This document shows, one piece after another, positions 34,700-42,928 of a stretch of 64,000 nt of DNA. The notes beneath the pieces were generated by a model. It ran no database searches. It worked only from the letters and a program-made list of their open reading frames with translations, and was not told the DNA's origin. The DNA is from Klebsiella michiganensis. Lineage in GTDB: Bacteria; Pseudomonadota; Gammaproteobacteria; Enterobacterales; Enterobacteriaceae. Both the position numbers and the translations under genes were made by a program. Every line of letters starts with the position of its first letter. The stretch's first letter is position 1. The stretch spans positions 930,001 to 994,000 of the forward strand of contig CP011077.1 of NCBI GenBank assembly GCA_000963575.1, in the 5' to 3' direction.

Positions 34700-35602
34700 A
34701 TGAGCGTTAGTCGGAAAGGGATGCTGTATGTATTGTTTGCGGCGGTGCTGTGGGGCAGTTCCGGGGTGTGTGCCCAATACATCATGGAGCAAAGTCATAT
34801 TTCCTCGGCATCGTTGACCATGCTGCGGCTGCTGTTTTCCGGCCTGATCCTGCTGATGCTGTCGTTTATGCACGGGGATAAAATCTTTGCCGTGTTTAAA
34901 CAGCGCGACGACCTGATTTCCCTGCTGATTTTTACGCTTTGCGGTGCGCTGACGGTACAACTGACCTTCCTGTTAACCATCGAACAGTCCAATGCTGCGA
35001 CAGCGACGGTGCTGCAATTCCTTTCGCCGACCATTATCGTCGCCTGGTTTGCCTTTGTGCGTAAAAAACGCTCCGGCAAACTGGTCTATGCGGCGATCGG
35101 CACCTCGCTAATCGGGACTTTTGTGCTGGTGACCCACGGCAATCCGGCCTCGATTACGATTTCCGGCAGCGCGCTCTTCTGGGGAATCGCTTCCGCGTTT
35201 GCCGCTGCGTTCTACACGACCTATCCCTCGAAGCTGATTGCGCGCTACGGCACCTTACCCATCGTGGGCTGGAGTATGCTACTGGGCGGCGCGGCGCTGC
35301 TGCCGTTTTACGCCAGCCAGATAGGCAGTTTCACCGCGACCGGCGGCACGCTGCTGGCCTTCTTCTATCTGGTGATAGTCGGCACGGCGATTACCTTCAG
35401 CCTCTACCTGACCGGGGCACAAATGATAGGCGGGCCAAAGGCCAGCATTCTTAGCTGCGCGGAGCCGTTAAGCAGCGCATTGCTCTCGGTGCTGCTGCTG
35501 GGCATTAGCTTTACGCTGCCGGACTGGCTGGGGTCGCTGCTGATTATCTCTTCGGTGGTGCTTATCTCTCTGGATTCCCGGGGAAAGCTGCATTCACACT
35601 AA
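34700..35602 (+). CDS. yicL: YicL-type EamA/DMT-family inner-membrane transporter
   Basis: 300 residues with 10 predicted membrane segments in two EamA repeats. It matches E. coli YicL over the whole length (KGMLYVLFAAVLWGSSGVCAQYIMEQS, NAATATVLQFLSPTIIVAWF, GGPKASILSCAEPLSSALLS). Members export metabolites such as amino acids; the YicL substrate is not known. In E. coli yicL is not next to an aer-like gene, so this is a non-conserved location. AGGGCAGGG precedes the ATG. Confidence 0.88.
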   Translation: MSVSRKGMLYVLFAAVLWGSSGVCAQYIMEQSHISSASLTMLRLLFSGLILLMLSFMHGDKIFAVFKQRDDLISLLIFTLCGALTVQLTFLLTIEQSNAATATVLQFLSPTIIVAWFAFVRKKRSGKLVYAAIGTSLIGTFVLVTHGNPASITISGSALFWGIASAFAAAFYTTYPSKLIARYGTLPIVGWSMLLGGAALLPFYASQIGSFTATGGTLLAFFYLVIVGTAITFSLYLTGAQMIGGPKASILSCAEPLSSALLSVLLLGISFTLPDWLGSLLIISSVVLISLDSRGKLHSH

Positions 35603-35732
35603 GTCGCTACATTTTGCAAGGTTTAATTACCGCCAGAAATATCATATTTTGAGGGCTGGAAGTTGCCGTTGTGATACGGTAAAAAGTGCGCTTCCCGGCG
35701 CAAGTCTGCACCTCCGATAAAGGTATTTCAGT

Positions 35733-36758
35733 GTGATGATTGATAATCTAATTGAGCGTATCTCTTCCGCCTTAGACGCCGAATACACCCTGGAAGGTTT
35801 GGTCAGACAGCTGCTGGAAATGCTGGAGCTGGTGACCAATATGGAATCCACCTACCTGACCCGCATCGACGCGGAGGGCAGCCAGCAGCATATTGTTTTC
35901 TCCCGCAATACCAAGGCGATGAATATCCCGGAAGGACTCTCTGTTCCCTGGGAAGACACGTTGTGCAAACGCGCTTTAGACGAAGGCCGCCGCTACACCT
36001 GCGATGTCGCAAGCGTCTGGGGTGACTCTGAAGCGGCAAAGGCGCTGGGGATTGTGACCTATGTCAGCACGCCTGTGACCCTTGCCGATGGCTCACTCTA
36101 CGGCACGCTGTGCGCCGCCAGCTCCGAACAGCGCGTGCTGACCGATCATAGCGAACAGGTCTTACAGCTGTTTTCTCAGCTGATTGCCCAGCAGATCCAA
36201 AATGAGCAGTTGATGAAAAAGCTGCAGCAGGCCAACGTTGCGCTGACGACAGCCAGCTACACCGATGAATTAACCGGGCTGCCTAACCGCCGCGCGGTCT
36301 TCGATCAGTTGCCTCGTTTGTTCTCCCGCGCCAAAGATGACGCCCGGTACGTGCTGGTGGCTTTTGCCGATCTGGATGGATTTAAGCAGATAAACGACAT
36401 ACACGGTCATGAAACCGGAGATGACTTCCTTTGTGCCATCGGCAAGCGGCTGAAAGAAGGCGTCAGGGGGGATGAAGTGTTAGGGCGTCTGGGGGGCGAT
36501 GAGTTTATCGTTGCCGGGGCGGGGCCGGCTGAATACGGCGAAGCCCTGCGGGCAACCAGCGCTTTTCGCGACAGGCTGTCAGAGCTGTTGAGCGGAGAAT
36601 ATCAGCTAAAATCCTGCGTGATTGATTATGCTGGCCCTAGCATTGGGGCTATCGCTATTAATCCGGCTATAACAACCCCGGACGATGCGCTTCGCGAGGC
36701 GGATACTCTTATGTATGTTGATAAGAAACGCCGTAAAAGCAGCGCGACGATAAGCTAA
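35733..36758 (+). CDS. DgcP-like diguanylate cyclase (GAF + GGDEF)
   Basis: 341 residues. The N-terminal GAF domain (about 20-160) is followed by a GGDEF domain (about 175-335). The cyclase has DELTGLPNRR, FADLDGFKQIND and the intact active site RLGGDEF, so it should make cyclic di-GMP. The inhibitory site is altered: nine residues before GGDEF there is R-G-D-E instead of R-x-x-D, so product inhibition may be weak. Sequence and layout resemble E. coli DgcP (YeaP): SLVRQLLEMLE-like opening, MESTYLT, STPV and YGTLCAASSE. It is soluble with no membrane segment. The neighbouring Aer-like receptor suggests a motility/biofilm grouping, which is inference. Confidence 0.88.
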   Translation: MMIDNLIERISSALDAEYTLEGLVRQLLEMLELVTNMESTYLTRIDAEGSQQHIVFSRNTKAMNIPEGLSVPWEDTLCKRALDEGRRYTCDVASVWGDSEAAKALGIVTYVSTPVTLADGSLYGTLCAASSEQRVLTDHSEQVLQLFSQLIAQQIQNEQLMKKLQQANVALTTASYTDELTGLPNRRAVFDQLPRLFSRAKDDARYVLVAFADLDGFKQINDIHGHETGDDFLCAIGKRLKEGVRGDEVLGRLGGDEFIVAGAGPAEYGEALRATSAFRDRLSELLSGEYQLKSCVIDYAGPSIGAIAINPAITTPDDALREADTLMYVDKKRRKSSATIS

Positions 36759-36774
36759 ACGCCGCGCGCAATTA

Positions 36775-37932
36775 TCAGGATGCAGGCGTTACTGCGGCCC
36801 CGTTGCCGCTGAGTTCAGTCACCAGATCATTCACGCCGTCGCTCATGTTAACAAAGCGGGTCAGCGGCGAGCGTGTGACCACCACAAAAACCCCCACGTT
36901 ATTTTGCGGCACCATTGCCATGTAGGTGATAAAGCCGCCGCCGCCGCCGGTTTTCTGAATAATGCCCGGCCGGCCCTCTTTCGGCGACATCCATACCCAG
37001 CCCATGCCCAGCGCGTCGGCTTTCCCCGGCACGTCCATGCCAATGACCTTATGCAACTGGCTACGCTGATAAATCAGGGTTTGCATTCTGTCTGCCTGAC
37101 TGCCGCGATGATGGAAGTCGGAAGAGAGGAACTGCTGCATCCAGCGCATCATGTCGCCCGGCGTAGAATAAACGCCGCCGCTGCCAACCGCCGCCAGCGT
37201 GTTATCGCAAGGGCTGGCGCCTTTTTCGGCGATCATCAGGCGCTTGCACTGGTCTGGCGAAGGGGTAAAGGTGGTGTCTTTCATGCCCAGCGGGCGGGCG
37301 ATTTGCTCATCGAACAGGTCGGCATATGGCCTGCCGGTTGCTCGTGACAGGGCATCGGCCAGCAGGTCAAACGCCAGGTTTGAATAGGCGGCAACGGTGC
37401 CTGGGGCGGCCTTAAGCGTGGCCTGTGAGAGCCAGTTCCAGCGTTGATCCCGCGTTGGCCAGGTAAACACCGTGCGGTGCGCTGCGCCACCGGGCTGTTC
37501 ACGCGGCAGGGAGCTGGTGTGAGTGGCAAGGTTAATCAGCGTAATTGGCTGGCCGTTAAAGGTCGGTACCCGGGCACCGGGGGGGGCATATTTGCTGAGC
37601 GGATCGTTGAGCTGGACCTTCCCCTGATCGAGCATTTTTACCAGCATTTCGCTGGTCATTAGCTTTGTCAGCGAGGCTATGCGGATAACCGAATCCAGCT
37701 GTGGGCGCACGTTATTGCCCGGTCTGGTGTCGCCGAAGCTGCGAAACACCCGCTGGTTACCGTCGATGACCACGATGGCCATGCCGGTTGCACCGCTGCC
37801 GTAATAAATATGGTTGGCATAGCGATCGACAACGTCGGCGGCGAATTCTGGTGCCGGTGACGGTTGCGCAAAACTGAGCGCCGGAAGCAGGGCTGCGGCC
37901 AGCATAAGAAGACGAGGAAGACGAGTTTTCAA
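36775..37932 (-). CDS. ampH: AmpH periplasmic beta-lactamase-fold DD-carboxypeptidase/endopeptidase
   Basis: 385 residues, as E. coli AmpH. The signal peptide (LLMLAAALLPALSFAQ) ends near residue 22. The catalytic Ser87 and Lys90 are in IASLTKLMTS, the second motif is YSN in VAAYSNLAFDLLADALS, and the third is KTG in IQKTGGGGGF. AmpH acts on muropeptides in cell-wall recycling and, despite its class C fold, gives little beta-lactam resistance. In E. coli ampH is divergent from sbmA; here lpxP and a hydrolase lie between, so the pair has been separated. Confidence 0.93.
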   Translation of the reverse strand: MKTRLPRLLMLAAALLPALSFAQPSPAPEFAADVVDRYANHIYYGSGATGMAIVVIDGNQRVFRSFGDTRPGNNVRPQLDSVIRIASLTKLMTSEMLVKMLDQGKVQLNDPLSKYAPPGARVPTFNGQPITLINLATHTSSLPREQPGGAAHRTVFTWPTRDQRWNWLSQATLKAAPGTVAAYSNLAFDLLADALSRATGRPYADLFDEQIARPLGMKDTTFTPSPDQCKRLMIAEKGASPCDNTLAAVGSGGVYSTPGDMMRWMQQFLSSDFHHRGSQADRMQTLIYQRSQLHKVIGMDVPGKADALGMGWVWMSPKEGRPGIIQKTGGGGGFITYMAMVPQNNVGVFVVVTRSPLTRFVNMSDGVNDLVTELSGNGAAVTPAS

Positions 37933-38343
37933 CGCAAAAATCCAGTTAGAAAAATAAGGCGGTATTGCAGGTATTTATACTACTCTGCGCCCTTATGCAA
38001 AGCGTCAATTAAGCGATTGTGGCCTGAAAAGCGTAACCGTGCGTTACATCACCAGATGACGTACAAAAGTTTGCCAGCCGGGGCTTAATGCCGCATTTTT
38101 TGTCTGTTTGTTAGCCGGTGCTCAGGGCCGTACGCAACCCCCTTAAAGAAAGATCTTAAATAAGAAGAAAAACTGACAATTTCACTACGCTGCTTTAGCA
38201 AAAAGTGCGTATTATCCTGCGAGTTATTTATTGCGTCGCTGCAACTATTTTCCTTACGCAGCATCTTAGTTATAGCCCCAGGCGTACCGCTACTGATTGA
38301 GTTCTTTATGCGATACATAACCCTCTCGCATAAAGAAGTGAAT
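37933..38343. promoter_or_regulatory. ampH-lpxP divergent control region with a hairpin before lpxP
   Basis: This 411-bp region has no convincing gene. It must hold both promoters. Just before lpxP, TTTATGCGA (38305-38313) and TCGCATAAA (38326-38334) form a perfect 9-bp stem; the weak ribosome site AAGAAG begins on its 3' edge. Confidence 0.6.
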
Positions 38344-39270
38344 ATGTCTACTAAACCGCTGTTTTATAAGTGCCTCCTGCACCCTCGCTATTGGCTGACC
38401 TGGTTTGGACTGGGTGTGCTTTGGCTATGGGTTCAGCTCCCGTATCCAGTATTGATGAAAATGGGCGACCTGATTGGCCGCTTCTCAATGCATTTTCTCA
38501 AGCGTCGGGTCACCATCGCCCGCCAGAATCTTCGCCTTTGCTTCCCTCATTACAGCGAGGCGCAGGTTGAAATTATTGTGCAGAATAACTTTGGTTCGCT
38601 CGGTATGGGGCTGATTGAAACCGGCATGGCCTGGTTTTGGTCAGATGAACGAGTGCGTAAATGGTTTGACGTGCGCGGCCTGGAGCACATCAACGCCGCC
38701 TGCGACAAAGGCAAAGGCGTGATGGTTATTGGCGTACATTTTATGTCGCTGGAGCTGGGCGGGCGCGTGATGGGCTTATGCCGCCCAATGATGGCGATGT
38801 ACCGGCCGCACAACAACAAAGTCATGGAGTATGTGCAAACCCGTGGGCGGTCGCGTTCCAACAAAGCGATGCTCGACAGGCGCAATCTGAAAGGAATGGT
38901 GAAGGCGCTGAAATCCGGCGAGGCGGTGTGGTTCGCCCCGGACCAGGACTACGGCCCGAAAGGCAGTTCCTTTGCGCCTTTCTTTGCGGTTCAGCAGGCG
39001 GCGACAACTAACGGTACCTTTACCATTGCCCGCCTGGCAAAACCCGCCATTCTGACCACTGTTCTGATCCGCAAAACCTGTGGCACGGGCTACCAGCTGG
39101 TTATCGAGCCGGAGTTTTGTGATTATCCGGGCGAGGATGAGCAGGCTGCCGCAGCCTATATGAACCGTAAGATTGAGCACGAAATTATGCGCGCGCCGGA
39201 GCAGTATCTGTGGCTACACCGCCGCTTTAAAACCCGGCCTTTCGGCCACGCCGGACTTTACACGATTTAA
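38344..39270 (+). CDS. lpxP: LpxP-type Kdo2-lipid IVA palmitoleoyltransferase
   Basis: 308 residues in the LpxL/LpxM/LpxP acyltransferase family. An N-terminal membrane anchor (WLTWFGLGVLWLWVQLPYPVL) is followed by the catalytic H-x4-E motif, His132 to Glu137 in GVHFMSLELGG, then RPHNN, RGRSRSNKAML, FAPDQDYGPKGSSFAPFF and APEQYLWLHRRFKTRP. It matches E. coli LpxP better than LpxL (for example MAWFW-DERVRKWFDVRGLE and GVMVIGVHFMSLELGG). LpxP adds palmitoleate to lipid A in the inner membrane in the cold. The ATG at 38344 is chosen because the upstream ATG at 38308 lies inside a hairpin and adds a non-homologous leader. Confidence 0.88.
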   Translation: MSTKPLFYKCLLHPRYWLTWFGLGVLWLWVQLPYPVLMKMGDLIGRFSMHFLKRRVTIARQNLRLCFPHYSEAQVEIIVQNNFGSLGMGLIETGMAWFWSDERVRKWFDVRGLEHINAACDKGKGVMVIGVHFMSLELGGRVMGLCRPMMAMYRPHNNKVMEYVQTRGRSRSNKAMLDRRNLKGMVKALKSGEAVWFAPDQDYGPKGSSFAPFFAVQQAATTNGTFTIARLAKPAILTTVLIRKTCGTGYQLVIEPEFCDYPGEDEQAAAAYMNRKIEHEIMRAPEQYLWLHRRFKTRPFGHAGLYTI

Positions 39271-39321
39271 TCTGCAGGCAGGTGTGCTACGCTTTTTTCT
39301 TCTTATTTGAGGAGAGCCCGC

Positions 39322-39846
39322 ATGCCTGCATCGCGCGTTGTTATGGTCATCGATATGCAAAACGGTGTCTTAGCATCCCCCCGTCGCGCCCGCGAACAAA
39401 CCGCCGCCAGAATTAACCAACTCATTGATGCTGCAGATAACGTCATTTTTATTCAGCATAATGAAGCCGAGCTCCAGGTTGGCAGCGAAGCCTTCGACAT
39501 TATTCCTGAACTTCACCGCCCGGCTGGGGCGCTGTATGTGACTAAAACGGCGTGTGACGCGTTTTACCGCACCGAACTGGACTCTCTTTTAAAGCAGCAT
39601 GGGATCAATGCGCTGGTGGTGTGCGGCTGTGCCACGGATTACTGCGTGGATACCACCATTAAAAATGGCGTCAGCCGGGGCTATGCGGTGACGGTAGCCA
39701 GCGATGCCCATACCACGGCGGACCGCGCCTCGGTGAGCGCCGAAGCGCTGATTAATCACCACAACGAGGTTTGGGCCAACCTGTCGATTCCGGGCAATAC
39801 GCTGACGGTGAAAACCACCGCGGCCATTCTCGACAACTGGCGCTAA
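39322..39846 (+). CDS. isochorismatase-family cysteine hydrolase
   Basis: 174 residues. The catalytic triad of the family is present: Asp11 in MVIDMQNGV, Lys75 in YVTKTACDAF and Cys108 in GCATDYCVDTT. Members hydrolyse nicotinamide, isochorismate, biuret, ureidoacrylate or similar amides; this short cytosolic form is unassigned. GAGGAG lies 7 bases before the ATG at 39322. It is 51 bases downstream of lpxP on the same strand and may be cotranscribed with it. Confidence 0.85.
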   Translation: MPASRVVMVIDMQNGVLASPRRAREQTAARINQLIDAADNVIFIQHNEAELQVGSEAFDIIPELHRPAGALYVTKTACDAFYRTELDSLLKQHGINALVVCGCATDYCVDTTIKNGVSRGYAVTVASDAHTTADRASVSAEALINHHNEVWANLSIPGNTLTVKTTAAILDNWR

Positions 39847-39956
39847 GTTATGTAAGCCTCTCTCACTCCTTGATACAACATTCAGCAAGCATTATCGTAG
39901 AACGTTCGCTATAACCAGCAGATATAACAACAAAAAGTCGTATCAGGAGTGCTGTA

Positions 39957-41174
39957 ATGTTTAAATCTTTCTTCCCGTCGCCGAAGCTGTTTTTTCTTTC
40001 GGCGGCAATATGGGGACTACTCGCAGTCATATTCTGGCAGGCCGGCGGCGGCCTGTGGTTAGAAAATCTTGCGGGCGCGAGTCAGCAGGTTCCCCTCAGT
40101 GCAGCCCGCTTCTGGACGCTAAAATCCTTTGTTTTCTATGCTTTTTATGCCGTATGTGTGGGGCTTTTTGCCGGGGCATGGGCGCTGATAAGCCCGCATC
40201 CATGGCAGCGCTGGTCGGTGCTTGGCTCCTCGCTCATCATTTTTGTGACCTGGTTTTTAGTCGAAGTTGGGGTTGCAATAAACGCCTGGTATAACCCGTT
40301 CTATAACTTGATCCAGACGGCGCTTAGCGCACCGAACAAGGTCTCAATCAGCCAGTTCTATAGTGAAACGGGCGTGTTTCTTGGTATTGCTCTGATAGCG
40401 GTTCTAGTCTCCGTGTTGAATCTCTTTTTTGTCAGCCACTATGTCTTCCGCTGGCGCACCGCGATGAACGACTACTACATGGAACACTGGCAGAAGCTGC
40501 GCCATATCGAAGGGGCGGCCCAACGTGTGCAGGAAGACACCATGCGTTTTGCCGATACGCTCGAAGGCCTGGGCGTAAGCCTGCTGCAGTCGGTGATGAC
40601 GTTGATTGCCTTCTTGCCTATTCTGGTGTCGTTGTCTCCGCACGTTAAGGAGTTGCCGATTCTTGGCTCGGTGCCTTATGGCCTGGTGATTGCGGCAGTT
40701 ATCTGGTCATTAATGGGGACCGGGTTGCTTGCCGTGGTAGGGATTAAGCTTCCCGGCCTGCAGTTCAATAATCAGAAAGTGGAGGCCGCCTACCGTAAAG
40801 AGTTGGTGTATGGCGAAGACGATGCTTCAAGAGCCACTCCGCCGACGGTAAAAGATCTTTTTAGCCATATTCGCTATAACTACTTCCGTCTCTATTTCCA
40901 CTACACCTATTTCAATATTGCCCGCGTTCTCTACTTACAGGTTGATAACGTCTTTGGCCTGTTCTTGCTGTTTCCGTCGATTGCTTCCGCCGCGATCACC
41001 CTGGGTTTGATGACCCAAATAACAAACGTCTTCGGTCAGGTTCGCGGAGCTTTCCAGTATCTTATTGGCTCGTGGAGCACGCTGGTTGAATTGATGTCTA
41101 TCTACAAACGTCTGCGCAGCTTCGAGCGAACGCTGCAGGATGTGCCGGTGCCGGGCACCGAAGAAGCCGTCTAA
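39957..41174 (+). CDS. sbmA: SbmA inner-membrane peptide antibiotic transporter
   Basis: 405 residues (E. coli 406) with about seven to eight membrane segments and no ATPase domain. It is closely like E. coli SbmA throughout (FVTWFLVEVGVAINAWYNPFY, FFVSHYVFRWRTAMNDYYM, RHIEGAAQRVQEDTMRF, ELVYGEDDASRATPPTV, YLQVDNVFGLFLLFPSI). The homodimer imports microcin B17, bleomycin and proline-rich peptides using the proton gradient. In E. coli it is followed by yaiW in one operon; here yaiW is 5.1 kb away and a terminator follows directly. Confidence 0.95.
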   Translation: MFKSFFPSPKLFFLSAAIWGLLAVIFWQAGGGLWLENLAGASQQVPLSAARFWTLKSFVFYAFYAVCVGLFAGAWALISPHPWQRWSVLGSSLIIFVTWFLVEVGVAINAWYNPFYNLIQTALSAPNKVSISQFYSETGVFLGIALIAVLVSVLNLFFVSHYVFRWRTAMNDYYMEHWQKLRHIEGAAQRVQEDTMRFADTLEGLGVSLLQSVMTLIAFLPILVSLSPHVKELPILGSVPYGLVIAAVIWSLMGTGLLAVVGIKLPGLQFNNQKVEAAYRKELVYGEDDASRATPPTVKDLFSHIRYNYFRLYFHYTYFNIARVLYLQVDNVFGLFLLFPSIASAAITLGLMTQITNVFGQVRGAFQYLIGSWSTLVELMSIYKRLRSFERTLQDVPVPGTEEAV

Positions 41175-41183
41175 GGCATAAAA

Positions 41184-41215
41184 GAAAAGGGATGGCGCGA
41201 TGCCATCCCTTTCAG
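41184..41215 (+). terminator. terminator of sbmA
   Basis: AAAGGGATGGC and GCCATCCCTTT form a perfect 11-bp stem with a 5-base loop, 10 bases after the sbmA stop. Confidence 0.75.
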
Positions 41216-41271
41216 GTGGGTGACAAACTCTGGGGATAGAAGAAATACCAGACAGCTTGTTAAAAAATTAG

Positions 41272-41339
41272 GAAAATCAATTCATTGATTTTCGGCTGAT
41301 AACCACGAAGAGGGAAAAACCACGCTTTTTCCCTCTTCG
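41272..41339. repeat. two further perfect hairpins in the sbmA/emrB-like gap
   Basis: GAAAATCAA/TTGATTTTC (41272-41293) and CGAAGAGGGAAAAA/TTTTTCCCTCTTCG (41306-41339, 14-bp stem) sit between two near-identical AGGGATGGC terminators. Confidence 0.65.
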
Positions 41340-41352
41340 TCAGCAACCGCAT

Positions 41353-41380
41353 AGGGATGGCGTAACGCCATCCCTTTTTT
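41353..41380 (+). terminator. second copy of the AGGGATGGC hairpin with T-run
   Basis: AGGGATGGCG and CGCCATCCCT with a 3-base loop are followed by TTTTT on the plus strand. The stem is nearly identical to that of the sbmA terminator. It abuts the end of the leftward emrB-like gene. Confidence 0.7.
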
Positions 41381-41382
41381 GA

Positions 41383-42918
41383 TCAATGCCCTGCGGAAGG
41401 GGCTCCCGGCGCACCGGCCCGCACAAACGGCGGGCGGGCAAACCAAATCACCACAATCAGCGCCATAAAGCCCCAGCCCAGCAGCCAGAAGTAGTCGATG
41501 GTTGACATCATGTAGGCCTGCTGCTCGATGGTTTTATCCACCACGGCAAGGTGCTGCTGCGTGGCGCCGCCCATCTTGTGCAGGTAATCCACCGCCGACG
41601 GATTATAGGCTGACACGCTCTCCGTCAGGTTGGCATGGTGATAAACCTCGCGGCGGGACCAAATCCAGGTGGTCAGCGACGAGGCAAATGACCCGCCAAG
41701 CACGCGGAAGAAGGTGGCCAGCCCGGAGCCCTCCGCGACTTCAACGCCGTGCAGGTTCGACAGCACAATGGTGGTGATTGGCATGAAGAAGAATGCCACG
41801 CCAATCCCCATAAACAGCTGCACTTCGGCAATGGTGCGGAAATCCACGTTGGTATTAAACTGCGCGCGCAGCAGGCACGAAGCGCCCATGGTCAGGAACG
41901 ACAGCGTGGCCAGCAGGCGCATATCAACCTTGTTGGCGTAGCGCCCGACAATCGGCGTCAGCAATAGCGGCAGCACGCCCATTGGAGCGGCTGCCAGCCC
42001 GGCCCAGATGGCGGTGTAGCCCATCTGGGTTTGCAGCCACTGCGGCAGAATAATGTTGATGGCGAAGAACGCCGCGTAGCCCAGCGTCAGCGACAGCGTC
42101 CCGATAGCAAAGTTACGGTCGGCGAACAGCCGCAGGTTGACTATCGGGTGGCGCTCGCCCAGCTCCCAGATGACAAACGACACCAGAGAAACCGCTGAGA
42201 TTACCGACATGGTGATGATCTCCGGCGAGGCGAACCAGTCGAGATCGTTCCCCTTATCCAGCACCACCTGCAGCAGCCCGACGCCCAGCACCAGCAGGGC
42301 AATCCCGATGTAGTCGATAGGGGCGATGGTGGTCGTTTCCTCACGCTCGCGAAGCTGCGTCCAGACCACGATGGCGGCAAAGATCCCGATCGGCACGTTG
42401 ATGTAGAAGATCCACGGCCAGGAATAGTTATCGGTGATCCAGCCCCCGGTGATAGGCCCGACAATCGGCGCAACAACCGTCACCATCGACAGCAGCGCCA
42501 GCGCCATACTTCGCTTGCTGGACGGGAAGATAATCAGCAATAGCGTCTGGCACATCGGGAACATTGGCCCGGCGAAAAAGCCCTGCAGCGCGCGGAAGAT
42601 AATCAGCTCGGTCATGCTGTGGGCAAAGCCGCACAGGAACGAGGTGAGGGTGAACAGCGCCACGGAACCGACGAACAGCTTGAGCTGCCCGAACCGGCGG
42701 GTAAACCAGCCGGTCAGCGGCAGGGCGATGGCGTTACACACCGCGAAGGAGGTGATAACCCAGGTGCCCTGGTCGGCGCTGACGCCGAGATTACCGGCGA
42801 TAGTCGGCAGCGCCACGTTAGCGATGGTGGAGTCCAGCACCTGCATAAACGTCGCCAGCGACAGTGCGATAGTCGCCAACAGCAGGCTGGGAGGCGTAAA
42901 CGCCGCCTTATCTTGCAT
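41383..42918 (-). CDS. EmrB-like DHA2 major facilitator multidrug exporter
   Basis: 511 residues with 14 membrane segments. DHA2/EmrB features: SLATFMQVLDSTIANVALPTIAGNLG in the first segment region (motif D1), GWFTRRFGQLKLF (motif A), RALQGFFAGPMFPMCQTLLL (motif B) and VAPIVGPITGGWITDNYSWPWIFYINVPIG (motif C). It works with the fusion protein encoded 11 bases upstream and an outer-membrane TolC, which is not in the window. The operon marR-emrA-emrB is leftward. Substrates unknown; E. coli EmrAB exports uncouplers and nalidixic acid. Confidence 0.9.
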   Translation of the reverse strand: MQDKAAFTPPSLLLATIALSLATFMQVLDSTIANVALPTIAGNLGVSADQGTWVITSFAVCNAIALPLTGWFTRRFGQLKLFVGSVALFTLTSFLCGFAHSMTELIIFRALQGFFAGPMFPMCQTLLLIIFPSSKRSMALALLSMVTVVAPIVGPITGGWITDNYSWPWIFYINVPIGIFAAIVVWTQLREREETTTIAPIDYIGIALLVLGVGLLQVVLDKGNDLDWFASPEIITMSVISAVSLVSFVIWELGERHPIVNLRLFADRNFAIGTLSLTLGYAAFFAINIILPQWLQTQMGYTAIWAGLAAAPMGVLPLLLTPIVGRYANKVDMRLLATLSFLTMGASCLLRAQFNTNVDFRTIAEVQLFMGIGVAFFFMPITTIVLSNLHGVEVAEGSGLATFFRVLGGSFASSLTTWIWSRREVYHHANLTESVSAYNPSAVDYLHKMGGATQQHLAVVDKTIEQQAYMMSTIDYFWLLGWGFMALIVVIWFARPPFVRAGAPGAPSAGH

Positions 42919-42928
42919 AACGTCTCTC

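Noticed and set aside
38085..38318. A 77-codon minus-strand frame in the ampH-lpxP gap
   Set aside because: No ribosome site or recognisable family, and it would run through the lpxP leader hairpin.
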